From Deltaproteobacteria bacterium (GTDB lineage Bacteria > Bdellovibrionota > Bdellovibrionia > Bdellovibrionales > Bdellovibrionaceae): a stretch of 64,000 nucleotides of DNA. A program made the position numbers and the translations under genes. Positions 52,571-62,607 of the stretch are shown piece by piece (positions within the stretch are counted from its first letter, which is position 1; every line of letters begins with the position of its first letter). The stretch is taken from contig JAFLCC010000008.1 of assembly GCA_017302835.1 (NCBI GenBank), forward strand, positions 62,001 to 126,000, given 5' to 3'. The notes under the pieces are model-generated. The model was not told the origin of the DNA. It saw nothing but the letters and a program-made list of their open reading frames with translations, and searched no databases.

Positions 52571-53998
52571 ATGGATTCTCAGATTGTTGGTCGAAAAAAA
52601 GAATTAAATATTTTAAGGGATTTATTAATTACTGAAAAAGCAAAAATTGTTTGTGTTTATGGGCGTCGACGAATTGGAAAAAGTTTTTTAATTGAGAACG
52701 CTTTTAAAGGTGAAAATTTTCTGAAATTCGAAGGATTAGAACGCGAACAAACTGATATTCAAATTCGACAGTTCACCAAAGATTTAGCAAATCAAACAGG
52801 TGATGTTCTCTTGGGAAAAGTTAAAAATATAGAATGGGTTGATATTTTTGATAAATTGACAGAAGTCTTAAAGAATAGAAAAAAGAAGACAGTAATCCTG
52901 ATAGATGAGTTCCAGTGGTTAGCAGCACAGAAAACTATTCTTGTTTCTTTATTTAAAAAATATTGGGACCAAGAGTGGTCAAAGTGTAAAGTTATTTTTG
53001 TTTTATGTGGTTCCATCTCGTCGTACATGGTTAAAAAAGTAATTAAATCTAAAGCGTTATACGGACGAATTGATTTGGAAATAAATTTGGGTCCACTAAG
53101 TTTAAAGGAGTGTGCGCTTTTTTTGCCAAAAAGAAGTAAAGAAGAAATCCTAAAGTATTATTTAACTTTTGGTGGGGTGCCCAAATATTGGACTTTAATT
53201 GCAGCCAATAAATCCTATGAACAGAATATGGAAAAGATTTTTTTGCAAAAGGAAGGGTACCTGTTTAATGATTATGAAAAAATATTTTATAGTCAATTCA
53301 AAGAGCCTAAAATTTATGAGGCCATAGTTGCAATTTTGGTGGCTCGACCTTTAACATTAGAAGAAATTGCTAAAAAATTGAATAAAAAATCAAGTGGAAG
53401 CTTAAAATCATATCTAGATAATCTTTCCTTAGCTGGATTTTTGATGAGTTATAGTCCTTTCGATAAATCAGAAACTTCAAAGTTAAAGAAATATAAAATT
53501 TCAGATGAGTATGTGAGGTACTATTTTAAATTTATAAAGGAAAACCAAAGAATTATTAAAAATAACCAAATAAATAAACCTCTTTTTCAAAGAATCATTC
53601 AATCGAAGTGGGAAGTTTGGTCAGGATTTGCATTTGAAAATTTTTGTTTAAAAAACGCTATGTATTTAGCAAGTAAATTGGAATTTGATGAATATGTTGA
53701 ATCTTTTGGACCTTATTTTAATAGGGCCAAAGAGTTAGATAATAAGGGTACAGGTTTTCAAATTGATTTATTGTTTAAAAGATCAGACAAGGTGATTACT
53801 TTATGCGAAGTAAAGTACATGCAAAAACCCATCACAGCAAAAGTAATATCTTCTGTTGAGGAGAAATCAAATCGGTTACAAATACCAAGGGGATATGTCC
53901 TTGAAAAAGTTTTACTAACGGTTTGTGGAGCGGATGAAGGGTTAATTCAATCTAAATACTTTAATCATATTTTGAAAATAGATGATCTTTTTGTGTAA
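52571..53998 (+). CDS. Archaeal-type AAA ATPase with C-terminal DUF234/PD-(D/E)xK-like domain
   Basis: This 475-residue protein has a STAND/AAA-like ATPase domain (about 1-230: Walker A YGRRRIGKS, Walker B VILIDEFQWL), a winged-helix segment (about 260-320) and a C-terminal domain with an Asp (FQIDLLF) followed about 15 residues on by ExK (LCEVKY), as in DUF234 proteins. These are widespread in archaea and patchy in bacteria, often thought to be mobile; function is unknown. AGAGG lies 4 nt before the ATG, right after the inverted-repeat array. Horizontal transfer is plausible. Confidence 0.82.
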   Translation: MDSQIVGRKKELNILRDLLITEKAKIVCVYGRRRIGKSFLIENAFKGENFLKFEGLEREQTDIQIRQFTKDLANQTGDVLLGKVKNIEWVDIFDKLTEVLKNRKKKTVILIDEFQWLAAQKTILVSLFKKYWDQEWSKCKVIFVLCGSISSYMVKKVIKSKALYGRIDLEINLGPLSLKECALFLPKRSKEEILKYYLTFGGVPKYWTLIAANKSYEQNMEKIFLQKEGYLFNDYEKIFYSQFKEPKIYEAIVAILVARPLTLEEIAKKLNKKSSGSLKSYLDNLSLAGFLMSYSPFDKSETSKLKKYKISDEYVRYYFKFIKENQRIIKNNQINKPLFQRIIQSKWEVWSGFAFENFCLKNAMYLASKLEFDEYVESFGPYFNRAKELDNKGTGFQIDLLFKRSDKVITLCEVKYMQKPITAKVISSVEEKSNRLQIPRGYVLEKVLLTVCGADEGLIQSKYFNHILKIDDLFV

Positions 53999-54015
53999 AT
54001 AGAGATAGGACAGGT

Positions 54016-55458
54016 ATGTTATCTAATTTAAAGAAAATACTACTTTTATTAATTTTAAATCAATTTGTTTATGGGAACGAAGCCACACGTACGGTAATGG
54101 TTCAACTATTTCAATGGCCATGGAAAGAAATCGCTCGTGAATGTGAACTTTATTTAGGACCAGTGGGATTTGCAGCTGTTCAGATTTCACCACCAAATGA
54201 GACGCTCATGATTGAGAATCATCCCTGGTGGGAAAGCTATCAACCAGCAAGTTATAAAATTCATAATCGATTAGGTACTGAGCTAGAATTTCAAGATATG
54301 ATAAATCGCTGTAGACGAGTTGGTGTGCAAATCTATGCGGATGTCGTACTTAATCACATGACAGGCGCAGATTCAGGAAAAGGCACTGCTGGATCTGAAG
54401 TGAGTCATTATGAATATCCTGGAATTTATAATAACAACGATTTTCATCATTGTGGTCGGAATGGCAATGATGATTTAGTGAATTACAAGGATCTTTATGA
54501 GGTCCAAAACTGTGAACTTGTTAATCTTGCCGATTTAAATTCATCAAGTCTAAAGGTTCAACAAACACAAGTACAGTACTTGAATCGACTTGTTTCCATG
54601 GGAGTCCGTGGTTTTCGTGTGGATGCAGCTAAGCATATCTCGGTGAGGGATTTGGATAATTTGTTATCTAAAGTTCAATTTTCCCCATACATTATATTTG
54701 AATTAATTCTTGGCGAGGAGGGGCTTCATTATAAAGATTATAGTTATTTAGGTGATGTGAATGTATTTGAAGTTCCATTTTTAATTGGTCAAGCCTTTCA
54801 AAAAAAAATGTTAAGTTCTCTTTTTAAGATCATGCCTAATAACATGCTACCGTCCTCAGAGTCAGCCGTCGTATTTATTGAAAACCATGATTTGCAAAGA
54901 ATCGACTCACCTCTTATCTTGTCTTTACAAAAAAATCCGGAGCTTTACAGCTTGGCGCAAGTTTTTCTTCTGGCATGGCCCTATGGTTACCCTCAGCTTT
55001 TTTCTGGTTATAAATTTTTAAATTTTAACGAAGGTCCACCTTTAGAAAGCTCAGGATATGTAAAAAGAATATTGTCTCCTAATGGAAACTTCTGTGAGGC
55101 CCCTTGGCTTTGTGAACATCGATTGCCAGAAATACGTAAGATGGTTGAATTCAGAAATCAGACCAATTCTTACTTTGCAGCCAGTAATCTCTGGAGTGAT
55201 TCTTCAGAGCGAATTGCTTTTGGCAGAGGGCCCTACGGAATGGTTCTTATTAATGGCTCGAATTCCCTATGGCAAGTTCGAATACCTACAAAGATGGAAA
55301 TGGGAAGCTATTGCAATATTTTAGATCCAGGATATGAGCCTTTAAGAGCCAGATGTTTAAATCCTTCAGTACGGGTGTCAGGGGATAGGATGTTAGAAAC
55401 TGAGGTAAAACCATTGCAAGCGGTTGTTATTCAAAAAGGAATGAAGTTGTTAAGATAA
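54016..55458 (+). CDS. Secreted animal-type alpha-amylase (GH13)
   Basis: This 480-residue protein has a signal peptide (about 1-20) and a GH13 catalytic barrel closest to animal-type amylases (VMVQLFQWPWKEIARECE, VQISPPNE). The catalytic residues are Asp203 (GFRVDAAKH), Glu229 (IIFELILGEE) and Asp292 (IENHDLQR). Of the chloride ligands known in animal enzymes, Arg201 and Asn290 are kept, but the third position is Gln327 (GYPQ) in place of Arg, which is associated with chloride-independent activity. It hydrolyses alpha-1,4-glucans outside the cell. Confidence 0.92.
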   Translation: MLSNLKKILLLLILNQFVYGNEATRTVMVQLFQWPWKEIARECELYLGPVGFAAVQISPPNETLMIENHPWWESYQPASYKIHNRLGTELEFQDMINRCRRVGVQIYADVVLNHMTGADSGKGTAGSEVSHYEYPGIYNNNDFHHCGRNGNDDLVNYKDLYEVQNCELVNLADLNSSSLKVQQTQVQYLNRLVSMGVRGFRVDAAKHISVRDLDNLLSKVQFSPYIIFELILGEEGLHYKDYSYLGDVNVFEVPFLIGQAFQKKMLSSLFKIMPNNMLPSSESAVVFIENHDLQRIDSPLILSLQKNPELYSLAQVFLLAWPYGYPQLFSGYKFLNFNEGPPLESSGYVKRILSPNGNFCEAPWLCEHRLPEIRKMVEFRNQTNSYFAASNLWSDSSERIAFGRGPYGMVLINGSNSLWQVRIPTKMEMGSYCNILDPGYEPLRARCLNPSVRVSGDRMLETEVKPLQAVVIQKGMKLLR

Positions 55459-55460
55459 AG

Positions 55461-55500
55461 GTCTATCTAGAAAAATCTGAGCATTTATTTTTAGATGGAC
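55461..55500. terminator. Bidirectional terminator between amylase and amidotransferase genes
   Basis: Arms GTCTATCTAGAAAAAT (55461-55476) and ATTTTTAGATGGAC (55487-55500) pair with one G-U and one bulge. A-rich and T-rich flanks lie on both sides. It sits between two convergent genes and could stop both transcripts. Confidence 0.6.
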
Positions 55501-55512
55501 TCTATTTAAAAC

Positions 55513-56577
55513 CTACTTGAATTTTCTGAATTTTTGCTCACTTGGTAATTGAGAATTTACTTCTTGAGTCTGTGAAATATCAGAAGTTGTTTTTATTTTA
55601 AAGCGCTTATGCAGTCGAGCGTAGGCAACCACTCTTCGAATAAAACTATGGCCTAATTCCGTAAACTCGTGATTTTTATTCAATTCGTTTGGAAGTTCTG
55701 GATGGAATTGAACGCTTATGGATTTATGGTTATTTGAAACTAAAGCCTCAATGACATTATGTTCTTTATCTAGAGCCGCACAGAAACTATCTTTATTTTC
55801 ACTGAATTTGACGGCCTGATGATGATAGCTATTAACATTTACACAAAATGTAGAATTATTCTTATATCCAAAAAGCCTAGATAAGAGCGAGGGGTTAATC
55901 TGAACAGAGTGGTAAATGTATTCAGGATTCTCATTAGAGGATTTTCGATGTTTTGCCAGGCATTCAGAATTAATTTCGCCGAGATCTTGGATCAATTCGA
56001 AGCCATCTATGATAGCGGAAAGTTGATGGCCTCTACAAATTCCGAGAAAAACTCCTGTAGAATATTTTTTATAATATTTAACTAAGTTGAATTCAGAAAG
56101 ATCTCTTTCAAAGTTAACATTTTGTGCGAACAAATTCTTTTGATTGTAAAGCGAAGGATGGATGTCATCTCCACCAAGAGATATGAGTAAATCAAAATAT
56201 TCTGCAACAAATCTTTGATAGGTTACAGAATCCTCTAAGGAAAGTGTCCAATCAAATCCCATGGGAATGATGAAAACTTGGCAATTAGATTTATTCAGCA
56301 AATTATAGTCTCTGACAATGCGATCACCTAAAGTCATGTCCTCCACAGAATTTGCTATAATTCCAATTTTAACTTTACCAGCGTCAGACTTTAAAGATCG
56401 AAAGTGAATATCCGTAACTGAAATTTTAAACCGGCGAAAATAATAAAAATTTTCCTCGAAAGAATTTTTTAAAAATAAAAAAGGAATCGACGATTCTTGA
56501 AAATAGCCCAATTTAAATTTTTCTTCAAAAATGTAATTCACCTTCATCTTATCGGAAAATATAAAAGATTTCTTCAT
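55513..56577 (-). CDS. Class I glutamine amidotransferase-like hydrolase (C26, PuuD-like)
   Basis: This 354-residue protein has a class I amidotransferase domain (about 70-330) with the nucleophile in LGICRGHQ, the His in VQFHPE, and the ISLGGDDIHP motif of gamma-glutamyl-GABA hydrolases. PuuD-type enzymes cleave gamma-glutamyl amides, for example in putrescine breakdown, but no other puu gene is visible. An N-terminal extension of about 65 residues and a Gln/Ser-rich tail are unusual. No ribosome binding site is obvious before the ATG. Confidence 0.8.
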   Translation of the reverse strand: MKKSFIFSDKMKVNYIFEEKFKLGYFQESSIPFLFLKNSFEENFYYFRRFKISVTDIHFRSLKSDAGKVKIGIIANSVEDMTLGDRIVRDYNLLNKSNCQVFIIPMGFDWTLSLEDSVTYQRFVAEYFDLLISLGGDDIHPSLYNQKNLFAQNVNFERDLSEFNLVKYYKKYSTGVFLGICRGHQLSAIIDGFELIQDLGEINSECLAKHRKSSNENPEYIYHSVQINPSLLSRLFGYKNNSTFCVNVNSYHHQAVKFSENKDSFCAALDKEHNVIEALVSNNHKSISVQFHPELPNELNKNHEFTELGHSFIRRVVAYARLHKRFKIKTTSDISQTQEVNSQLPSEQKFRKFK

Positions 56578-56768
56578 ATTGCGATTCTCATATTTACTTA
56601 ATTATATATTTACATATTTAACTATTCTGCTCTGCAAAAGTTAGACCCCCATAAACGCGATCTTTCACAAAAACTCGAGTTTAAAATGTAAAAATTAAAT
56701 GATGGAATTTAAAATCACAGTTTAGTGTCATTTTATTAGACAGCATAGGTTAAGGGTTGGCCAAGCTT

Positions 56769-57572
56769 TCAATCTATCGTTAAAATATTTGTTCGAGTTC
56801 GAGATGCAAAATAAATTTCTGGAAGAGTTAGATATAATACTTCCAATATTAAACCTTCCTTAATTTTAAATGTTAAATCAGATAAACCATTTACAATTTC
56901 AATTAGATCATAAAGATTCATTTTTAATCCAGTATCATTAATAAATTTTGAAGCCAGTTCTATTCTTGTCCCGGACGAAAGATTTCCCCATCTATTTATA
57001 TTAAGAGGACTTCCAAGTTTAAAAAGAATATCAAACATTTTTCTGGCAATCTGATGTCGGGATAACTTGTCAATTTCCGAAAACACGTAAGCCGAAGTAG
57101 AAACAATGTTTAAATCCGTTTTCTGAGTCTTAATAGCTTCAATATTATTTGGATTCAGCTGGTTCCTCATCTGCGTTTCGCTTTTATGAGCACTTAATTC
57201 AATGGATTTTAAAAAGAGTGCTTCATGGATGGGACTTAGTAAGAAACCAATATTCACTAGTTTTTGAATCGCACTCTTAACTGGCTCGAAATCTTCGCTT
57301 TTACCACTAACTTCATTTACTATTCCAAGTGAGAATCTCTCTAAGAAGGACGCAGTTAAGTTAAAGTGCAATTCTCTGGTAATTCCAAAAGGTTTGGAAG
57401 TATTGGAAGGAATGGGGGAAAGGGCGCTTAGGTTACTTTCAAGATGGTGATCTTGATACATTTGATAACATAAGGGGTTTGAATGTAGAGGGTGAATATC
57501 AATGATAAAGGTCATCAATAATAAAATTCTGATAGTATTTCCTTGAATCCACAGTGACCAACTATTTTTCAT
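56769..57572 (-). CDS. Exported protein, function unknown
   Basis: This 267-residue protein has an N-terminal hydrophobic signal (about 12-30) followed by mostly helical sequence. One Cys (LCYQMYQ) lies just after the signal. No domain recognised. It is divergent from recD2, with a 176-nt gap, and downstream of the amidotransferase gene with a 191-nt gap. Low-complexity Leu/Ser/Ile content matches its neighbours. Confidence 0.5.
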   Translation of the reverse strand: MKNSWSLWIQGNTIRILLLMTFIIDIHPLHSNPLCYQMYQDHHLESNLSALSPIPSNTSKPFGITRELHFNLTASFLERFSLGIVNEVSGKSEDFEPVKSAIQKLVNIGFLLSPIHEALFLKSIELSAHKSETQMRNQLNPNNIEAIKTQKTDLNIVSTSAYVFSEIDKLSRHQIARKMFDILFKLGSPLNINRWGNLSSGTRIELASKFINDTGLKMNLYDLIEIVNGLSDLTFKIKEGLILEVLYLTLPEIYFASRTRTNILTID

Positions 57573-57748
57573 TTAAAACTCCTGTGTAGGGACTTGCGGT
57601 TATCGAGCTTGCGAATGTTCTGCCATAACCGAGGTAAGTTAAAATGATTTGGATAGGAATTTTTTTGAAATTGGCAGCAATGAGTGTCACTCGTATACTT
57701 TGATGACAATCTGGTGATATACAATATTTTAAAGTCAGGAGTGATTCT

Positions 57749-60292
57749 TTGAACAATAACCCAAACAACAGTGAAAAGCTTGAGAGGTTAACCGGTATTG
57801 TTGAGAGGATTACGTTTCACAATGTTGAAAATGGTTGGACGGTTCTCAAGGTGTCTCCTTTTCGGGATCCTGGAAAATTGATTGCAGTGGTGATTCATCA
57901 AGCCAAGGTTTTTGCGGGGGCGACGATGGAGTTTCATGGTTCTTATTCCTATCATCCAAAACATGGAGAGCAGTTCAAGGCCATTCACGCTATTGAAAAA
58001 AAACCAGCTACTGCCGCAGCTCTAGAAAAATATTTGGGTTCGGGATTAATTAAAGGTGTGGGGCCTGCGATTGCCAGACGGATTATCAATCACTTTAAGG
58101 AGCGAACTTTGGAAGTGTTTGAAGGGAAAATGGCTGAGCTTTTAGGGGTTCCAGGTATAGCCGAAAAAAAATTGGAGCAAATCAGAGTTTCATGGGATGA
58201 GCATAAGGCCATTCGGGACGTGATGCTTTTTTTACAGAATTATGGAATCAGTACCTTATTTGCTACCAAAATTTATAAGACCTATGGAAATAAAGCGATT
58301 CAAATTGTTTCTGAAAATCCCTATCGTTTGGCAAACGATGTGTACGGTATTGGTTTTTTTTCAGCCGATAGGATTGCCTTGGCAATGGGTTTTGAAAAAA
58401 AAGGGAGACCTCGGATTGAAGCTGGAGTGAAGCATGTATTATCTTCAAGTAGGGACGAGGGGCATTGTTTTTTAACTCAAGAACAAATATTAGAAAAAAC
58501 TCCCGAGTTGTTACGCGAAGATCTTTCTGAAGATATCATCTTAGATATTTTAATTAATTTATTGAAATCGGATCAAATTAAATCCAGAAAATTAAATAAT
58601 TTAAAGATTTGTTATTACTCTAAAACTCTTTATTTCGATGAATTAACGACAACTAAAAAACTAACTGAATTATTAAGAACGAAAATTCAAGTTGATAAGG
58701 ATCGAGTTCAAACCTGGGTATCAAAGTATTGCCAGAAATTTGAAATTCTATTGAGCGATCAGCAAAGCCAAGCTGTTTGTGGTATTGCTGAAAAATCGTT
58801 TTCGATTTTGACTGGTGGTCCTGGTTGTGGAAAAACAACAACAACCAAAGTGCTAGCGCAGTTATTAAATTCCATGAAAAAAAGAATTCTGCTGGCAGCT
58901 CCAACGGGTCGGGCAGCCCAACGTATGACGGAAGTTATTGGGATGGAGGCCAAAACGATTCATCGACTTTTAGAGTGGACCCCTGATGTGGGAGGTTTTA
59001 AGAAAAATGAAAAAGAGCCCTTGGTTTGTGATTTTTTAATTGTGGACGAAGTGTCGATGCTGGATATCAGTTTGTCGGCCTCCTTATTCAAAGCAATACC
59101 CTTTGGGGCTCAAGTTTTATTTATTGGTGACCCAGATCAATTACCAGCAGTTGGTGCGGGAAATGTCTTATCTGATTTACTCAAAACGGAAGGGGTTCCC
59201 AGATTTAAACTCACACAGGTTTTTAGACAAGCTCAAGCCTCGTCGATTATTCGTTTCGCCCATGAAATCAATATGGGATCGGTTCCAAAAATATTATCTC
59301 CATTAACTCATCCCTCTGGGTTTAAGGAGGGAAATGATTGTTTATTTCTAGATGCGGACGAGGCCACGAAAGATCAAATTCAATTTATTCAAAAGGCCAA
59401 ATATTTAATGGAGGCTGCAAGAAATAAGGAAGGCGGCGTTTTGCTGAGGCAGGGCGAGTCTTGGATCGGACGTGTGCAAAGCTCCTTATCCGGAGTCGAG
59501 GTTGATAAGCTCTATCGGCCAGAACAAGTAGATGTTGAATCCATTAAAGCGCCAGTGTTGGTGATACCTGAAAAATATAAACATGTGAATTTGGAAAAAC
59601 TGGCCCAGGCAAAGTCTGGGAGTGAAGAGCTTGCTTCTGTTCTTAAAAATATTCATCCATGGTCCTCCCTTCACTATGGAATGAATGCCGTCGATTCTCT
59701 GCTGAGATTGTATCATAAAACAATACCTGAGTGGTTGGGACCAAAGGTGGAAATACAAGTTCTGACTCCCCAGGTTCGTGGAAGCATGGGAACTATGAAT
59801 CTGAATTCCTGCCTGCAAGATCTGTGTAATCCACAGAGTCCACAGAAAAAACAATTAAAGTTTGGTGAGAAAATTTTAAGGCTCGGAGATCGAGTCATTC
59901 AGACAAGAAACAATTATAATTTAGGTATTTTTAACGGGGATATTGGCAAAATTTCTGAAATAGATTTAGAGGAGCTTTCTTGTGAAGTTGTTTTTCAGGG
60001 AGCCGATGAGCGAAGAGTGATTTTCCAAAGAGAAGATCTTTCTGAACTTGTACTCGCCTATGCGATAACTATTCATAAAAGTCAGGGAAGTGAATTTCAA
60101 GCTGTGATTATTCCAGTGCTAGGGCAGCATTTTAATATGTTATTTAGAAATTTAATTTACACAGGAATGACCAGGGCCAAAAAATTGGCCATTTTTGTCG
60201 GGAGTCGAAAAGCTTTAACCCTGGCTATTGGTCAAATTGATAATAGGGAAAGGCAAACAGCCTTGACTGAATTATTATCTCAACTTTTTTGA
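57749..60292 (+). CDS. recD2: RecD2-type 5'-3' DNA helicase
   Basis: This 847-residue SF1B helicase has an N-terminal OB-like region (about 10-80), tandem HhH domains (about 90-215), a Walker A LTGGPGCGKTTTT (about 350-363), Walker B VDEVSMLD, GDPDQLPAVG, the VFRQAQ motif III/IV and the C-terminal ITIHKSQGSEF and YTGMTRAKK motifs. It is RecB/RecC-independent. A stretch of about 95 extra residues (about 560-660) interrupts the region before IQVLTPQ. Starts at TTG with CAGGAG 7 nt upstream. Role: genome maintenance. Confidence 0.94.
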   Translation: MNNNPNNSEKLERLTGIVERITFHNVENGWTVLKVSPFRDPGKLIAVVIHQAKVFAGATMEFHGSYSYHPKHGEQFKAIHAIEKKPATAAALEKYLGSGLIKGVGPAIARRIINHFKERTLEVFEGKMAELLGVPGIAEKKLEQIRVSWDEHKAIRDVMLFLQNYGISTLFATKIYKTYGNKAIQIVSENPYRLANDVYGIGFFSADRIALAMGFEKKGRPRIEAGVKHVLSSSRDEGHCFLTQEQILEKTPELLREDLSEDIILDILINLLKSDQIKSRKLNNLKICYYSKTLYFDELTTTKKLTELLRTKIQVDKDRVQTWVSKYCQKFEILLSDQQSQAVCGIAEKSFSILTGGPGCGKTTTTKVLAQLLNSMKKRILLAAPTGRAAQRMTEVIGMEAKTIHRLLEWTPDVGGFKKNEKEPLVCDFLIVDEVSMLDISLSASLFKAIPFGAQVLFIGDPDQLPAVGAGNVLSDLLKTEGVPRFKLTQVFRQAQASSIIRFAHEINMGSVPKILSPLTHPSGFKEGNDCLFLDADEATKDQIQFIQKAKYLMEAARNKEGGVLLRQGESWIGRVQSSLSGVEVDKLYRPEQVDVESIKAPVLVIPEKYKHVNLEKLAQAKSGSEELASVLKNIHPWSSLHYGMNAVDSLLRLYHKTIPEWLGPKVEIQVLTPQVRGSMGTMNLNSCLQDLCNPQSPQKKQLKFGEKILRLGDRVIQTRNNYNLGIFNGDIGKISEIDLEELSCEVVFQGADERRVIFQREDLSELVLAYAITIHKSQGSEFQAVIIPVLGQHFNMLFRNLIYTGMTRAKKLAIFVGSRKALTLAIGQIDNRERQTALTELLSQLF

Positions 60293-60315
60293 ACTAAGTA
60301 CCGATTCCTATTCTG

Positions 60316-62499
60316 ATGAATCATGTGCAATTAAAAAATTTAAAAAGGTTTTCAGTTAGTTTTGTCCTGATTTCTTTTTGTTTGGTGGCTTGGGAGAATC
60401 AGCCATTTTTAAAAATGACCTCAATGAATTTTGAACGGGCGACATTGGATTATCGGTATAAGAATTTTATGCCCCAAAGAATGCCATCAAAGGACATCGT
60501 ATTTGTTGATATTGACGATCAATCATTAAATTCACTCAATGATAGGTTAGGTCGTTGGCCTTGGAGTCGTGAAGTTACGAGCAATGCCATAGAATATATT
60601 GAACAAGGAAATCCAAAAATTATATTAATGGATATTTTATACTCAGAAAACGATAAGAAAAATCCTGAAAAGGATGATTTTTTAGCTAAGACTATTTCCA
60701 ATTATAAAAATGTTTCATTTGCTCTCAGTTTCGAGAATTTTGAGGGCAATAAGGCGGATCGATTGCCCGCCAGTCAAGTGCCATTTTCAATTGATATAAA
60801 GAATTATCAACCGAAGTCCAATAATTATTTTTTGTCCTATACGAAACCATTTAGTCCTTTATGGGAAAGCCTTTCCCATGTTCATGTAGTCAATACAACA
60901 AAAGATTCAGATGGCCTATTTCGATTTGCTCCATTGTTTTTTGAGTACAATTCAGAAGTGTTCCCTTCATTGACTTTCAAAGCGGTATCTCAATTTGTAA
61001 ACAACCCAACATACCTCATTGAAGATCATCGGCTATTGTTGTTTGAAAATGACGTGATAAAATATAGAATTCCTTTGGATGATAATTTTAATCTTAAATT
61101 GCATTTTTATCCTCATAAAAATTTATTTAAAACTATAAAATTCGATAAGATCTATCAAGACTCTTTAAGCGTGCTTCAGGGTGAGATTTCTGATCCTGAA
61201 GCCCATTTAAAAAAACTCAAAGAAGACTTTGAGAACAAAATTGTCCTTATCGGTGGCAGCGCTACGGGACTTCAGGATTTGAAGGTTACGAATATCGATA
61301 AAGATTTTCCGGGAGTATTATTACACGGGACGGCGATTTCAAATATTCTAAATAACAATTATTTAAAAACTATTCCGGTTTATTCTAAATATTTAATTGC
61401 CCTCTTATTTATGATTGTCATTTATCTTAGTTTTATCTTCCTAAACAATGTGATCGTAAAAAATATTTTTCCACTTTTGTTCATGGGTGGGTATATCTAT
61501 TTTTCTTTAATCCTTTTCCAAAATAACGAGATAGATCTCCCCATAGCAACGCCTTTGATTTTTGGTTTCCTAAGTTATGGAGATGGGATACTTTATCTGA
61601 CTTTAGTTGAGGCCAAGCAGAAGAAAAAAATCATGGGGACACTCTCAAAATACTTATCACCTCAGGTCACCTCACAATTAATTGAAAAAGGGATAGATCC
61701 AACGGCAGAGGTAGGGCACAAACAGGAGCTGACCATTTTGTTTTCAGATATCAGAGGATTTACAACCCTTTCAGAGACCATTAAACCTGAACAAGTTGTC
61801 GAAATGTTAAATTTCTATTTAGCTAGAATGACAGACGTCGTATTCAACAATCAAGGTACCTTGGACAAGTTTATAGGGGATGCTGTGATGGCATTTTGGG
61901 GGGCCCCGGTCGACGACAGCAAACATGCTCTCAATGCAGTCATCTCGGCCCTGAGCATGAAGTTCAAACTAAAAGAAATAAACAAACATTTCTTATCAAA
62001 GTATAATATGGAATTTAAAATTGGAATTGGTGTCAATACAGGAAATGTCATTGTCGGAAACATTGGTAGCAATAAAAGACTCGATTACACCGTTATCGGT
62101 GATAATGTAAATTTAGCCTCTCGACTAGAGGGTTTGACCAAGAATTATGGCATAGAGATTTTGATTGGTGAAGCGACATTTAGTTCGATTAAAGACTCCA
62201 TATTTTGTCGGCCTATTGATTGGGTTTTGGTAAAAGGAAAAAAAGAAGCCACAAGCATTTATGAACCGATTGTATTAAAATCAAAGATGACCGAAAAAGA
62301 TCAAGAATTATATGACACCTATTCCAAAGGTCTAGGTTTTTATAGAAGTGCCAAGTTTCATGAGGCCAAAATATGTTTTGAAGAGTTAATTCAAAAATTT
62401 CAAGATCCACCATCTAGGGTGATGCTAGATAGATGTTGCCATTTGATTGAAAATCCTCCGAGTCACTGGACTGGAGTGTATACGTTTTCTTCTAAATAA
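60316..62499 (+). CDS. CHASE2-domain class III adenylate/guanylate cyclase
   Basis: This 727-residue membrane protein has an N-terminal membrane segment, an extracytoplasmic CHASE2 sensor (about 35-350), three membrane segments (about 355-425) and a class III cyclase domain (about 470-645). The metal Asp pair (FSDIRGF and FIGDAVMAFWGAP), the Lys before the latter (LDKF), RLDYTVIGD and NLASRLE are present, consistent with an active adenylate cyclase. A short TPR-like helical tail follows. The ATG lacks a clear Shine-Dalgarno. A second CHASE2 protein in the window is the sensor kinase at 42447. Confidence 0.92.
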   Translation: MNHVQLKNLKRFSVSFVLISFCLVAWENQPFLKMTSMNFERATLDYRYKNFMPQRMPSKDIVFVDIDDQSLNSLNDRLGRWPWSREVTSNAIEYIEQGNPKIILMDILYSENDKKNPEKDDFLAKTISNYKNVSFALSFENFEGNKADRLPASQVPFSIDIKNYQPKSNNYFLSYTKPFSPLWESLSHVHVVNTTKDSDGLFRFAPLFFEYNSEVFPSLTFKAVSQFVNNPTYLIEDHRLLLFENDVIKYRIPLDDNFNLKLHFYPHKNLFKTIKFDKIYQDSLSVLQGEISDPEAHLKKLKEDFENKIVLIGGSATGLQDLKVTNIDKDFPGVLLHGTAISNILNNNYLKTIPVYSKYLIALLFMIVIYLSFIFLNNVIVKNIFPLLFMGGYIYFSLILFQNNEIDLPIATPLIFGFLSYGDGILYLTLVEAKQKKKIMGTLSKYLSPQVTSQLIEKGIDPTAEVGHKQELTILFSDIRGFTTLSETIKPEQVVEMLNFYLARMTDVVFNNQGTLDKFIGDAVMAFWGAPVDDSKHALNAVISALSMKFKLKEINKHFLSKYNMEFKIGIGVNTGNVIVGNIGSNKRLDYTVIGDNVNLASRLEGLTKNYGIEILIGEATFSSIKDSIFCRPIDWVLVKGKKEATSIYEPIVLKSKMTEKDQELYDTYSKGLGFYRSAKFHEAKICFEELIQKFQDPPSRVMLDRCCHLIENPPSHWTGVYTFSSK

Positions 62500-62607
62500 G
62501 GGCTAAGAAGAGTAGATATTTCTAGACGGGTTTTTTAACTAATTTCTATTCTGTTTCAAAAAAATAAATTATCCTAGGCCTATCCATTGGATTGAAGAGG
62601 AATTAGA

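Noticed and set aside
57562-57768. A 68-codon minus-strand ORF in the gap before recD2
   Set aside because: It overlaps the starts of both flanking genes, has no ribosome binding site or recognisable domain, and occupies the divergent promoter region.
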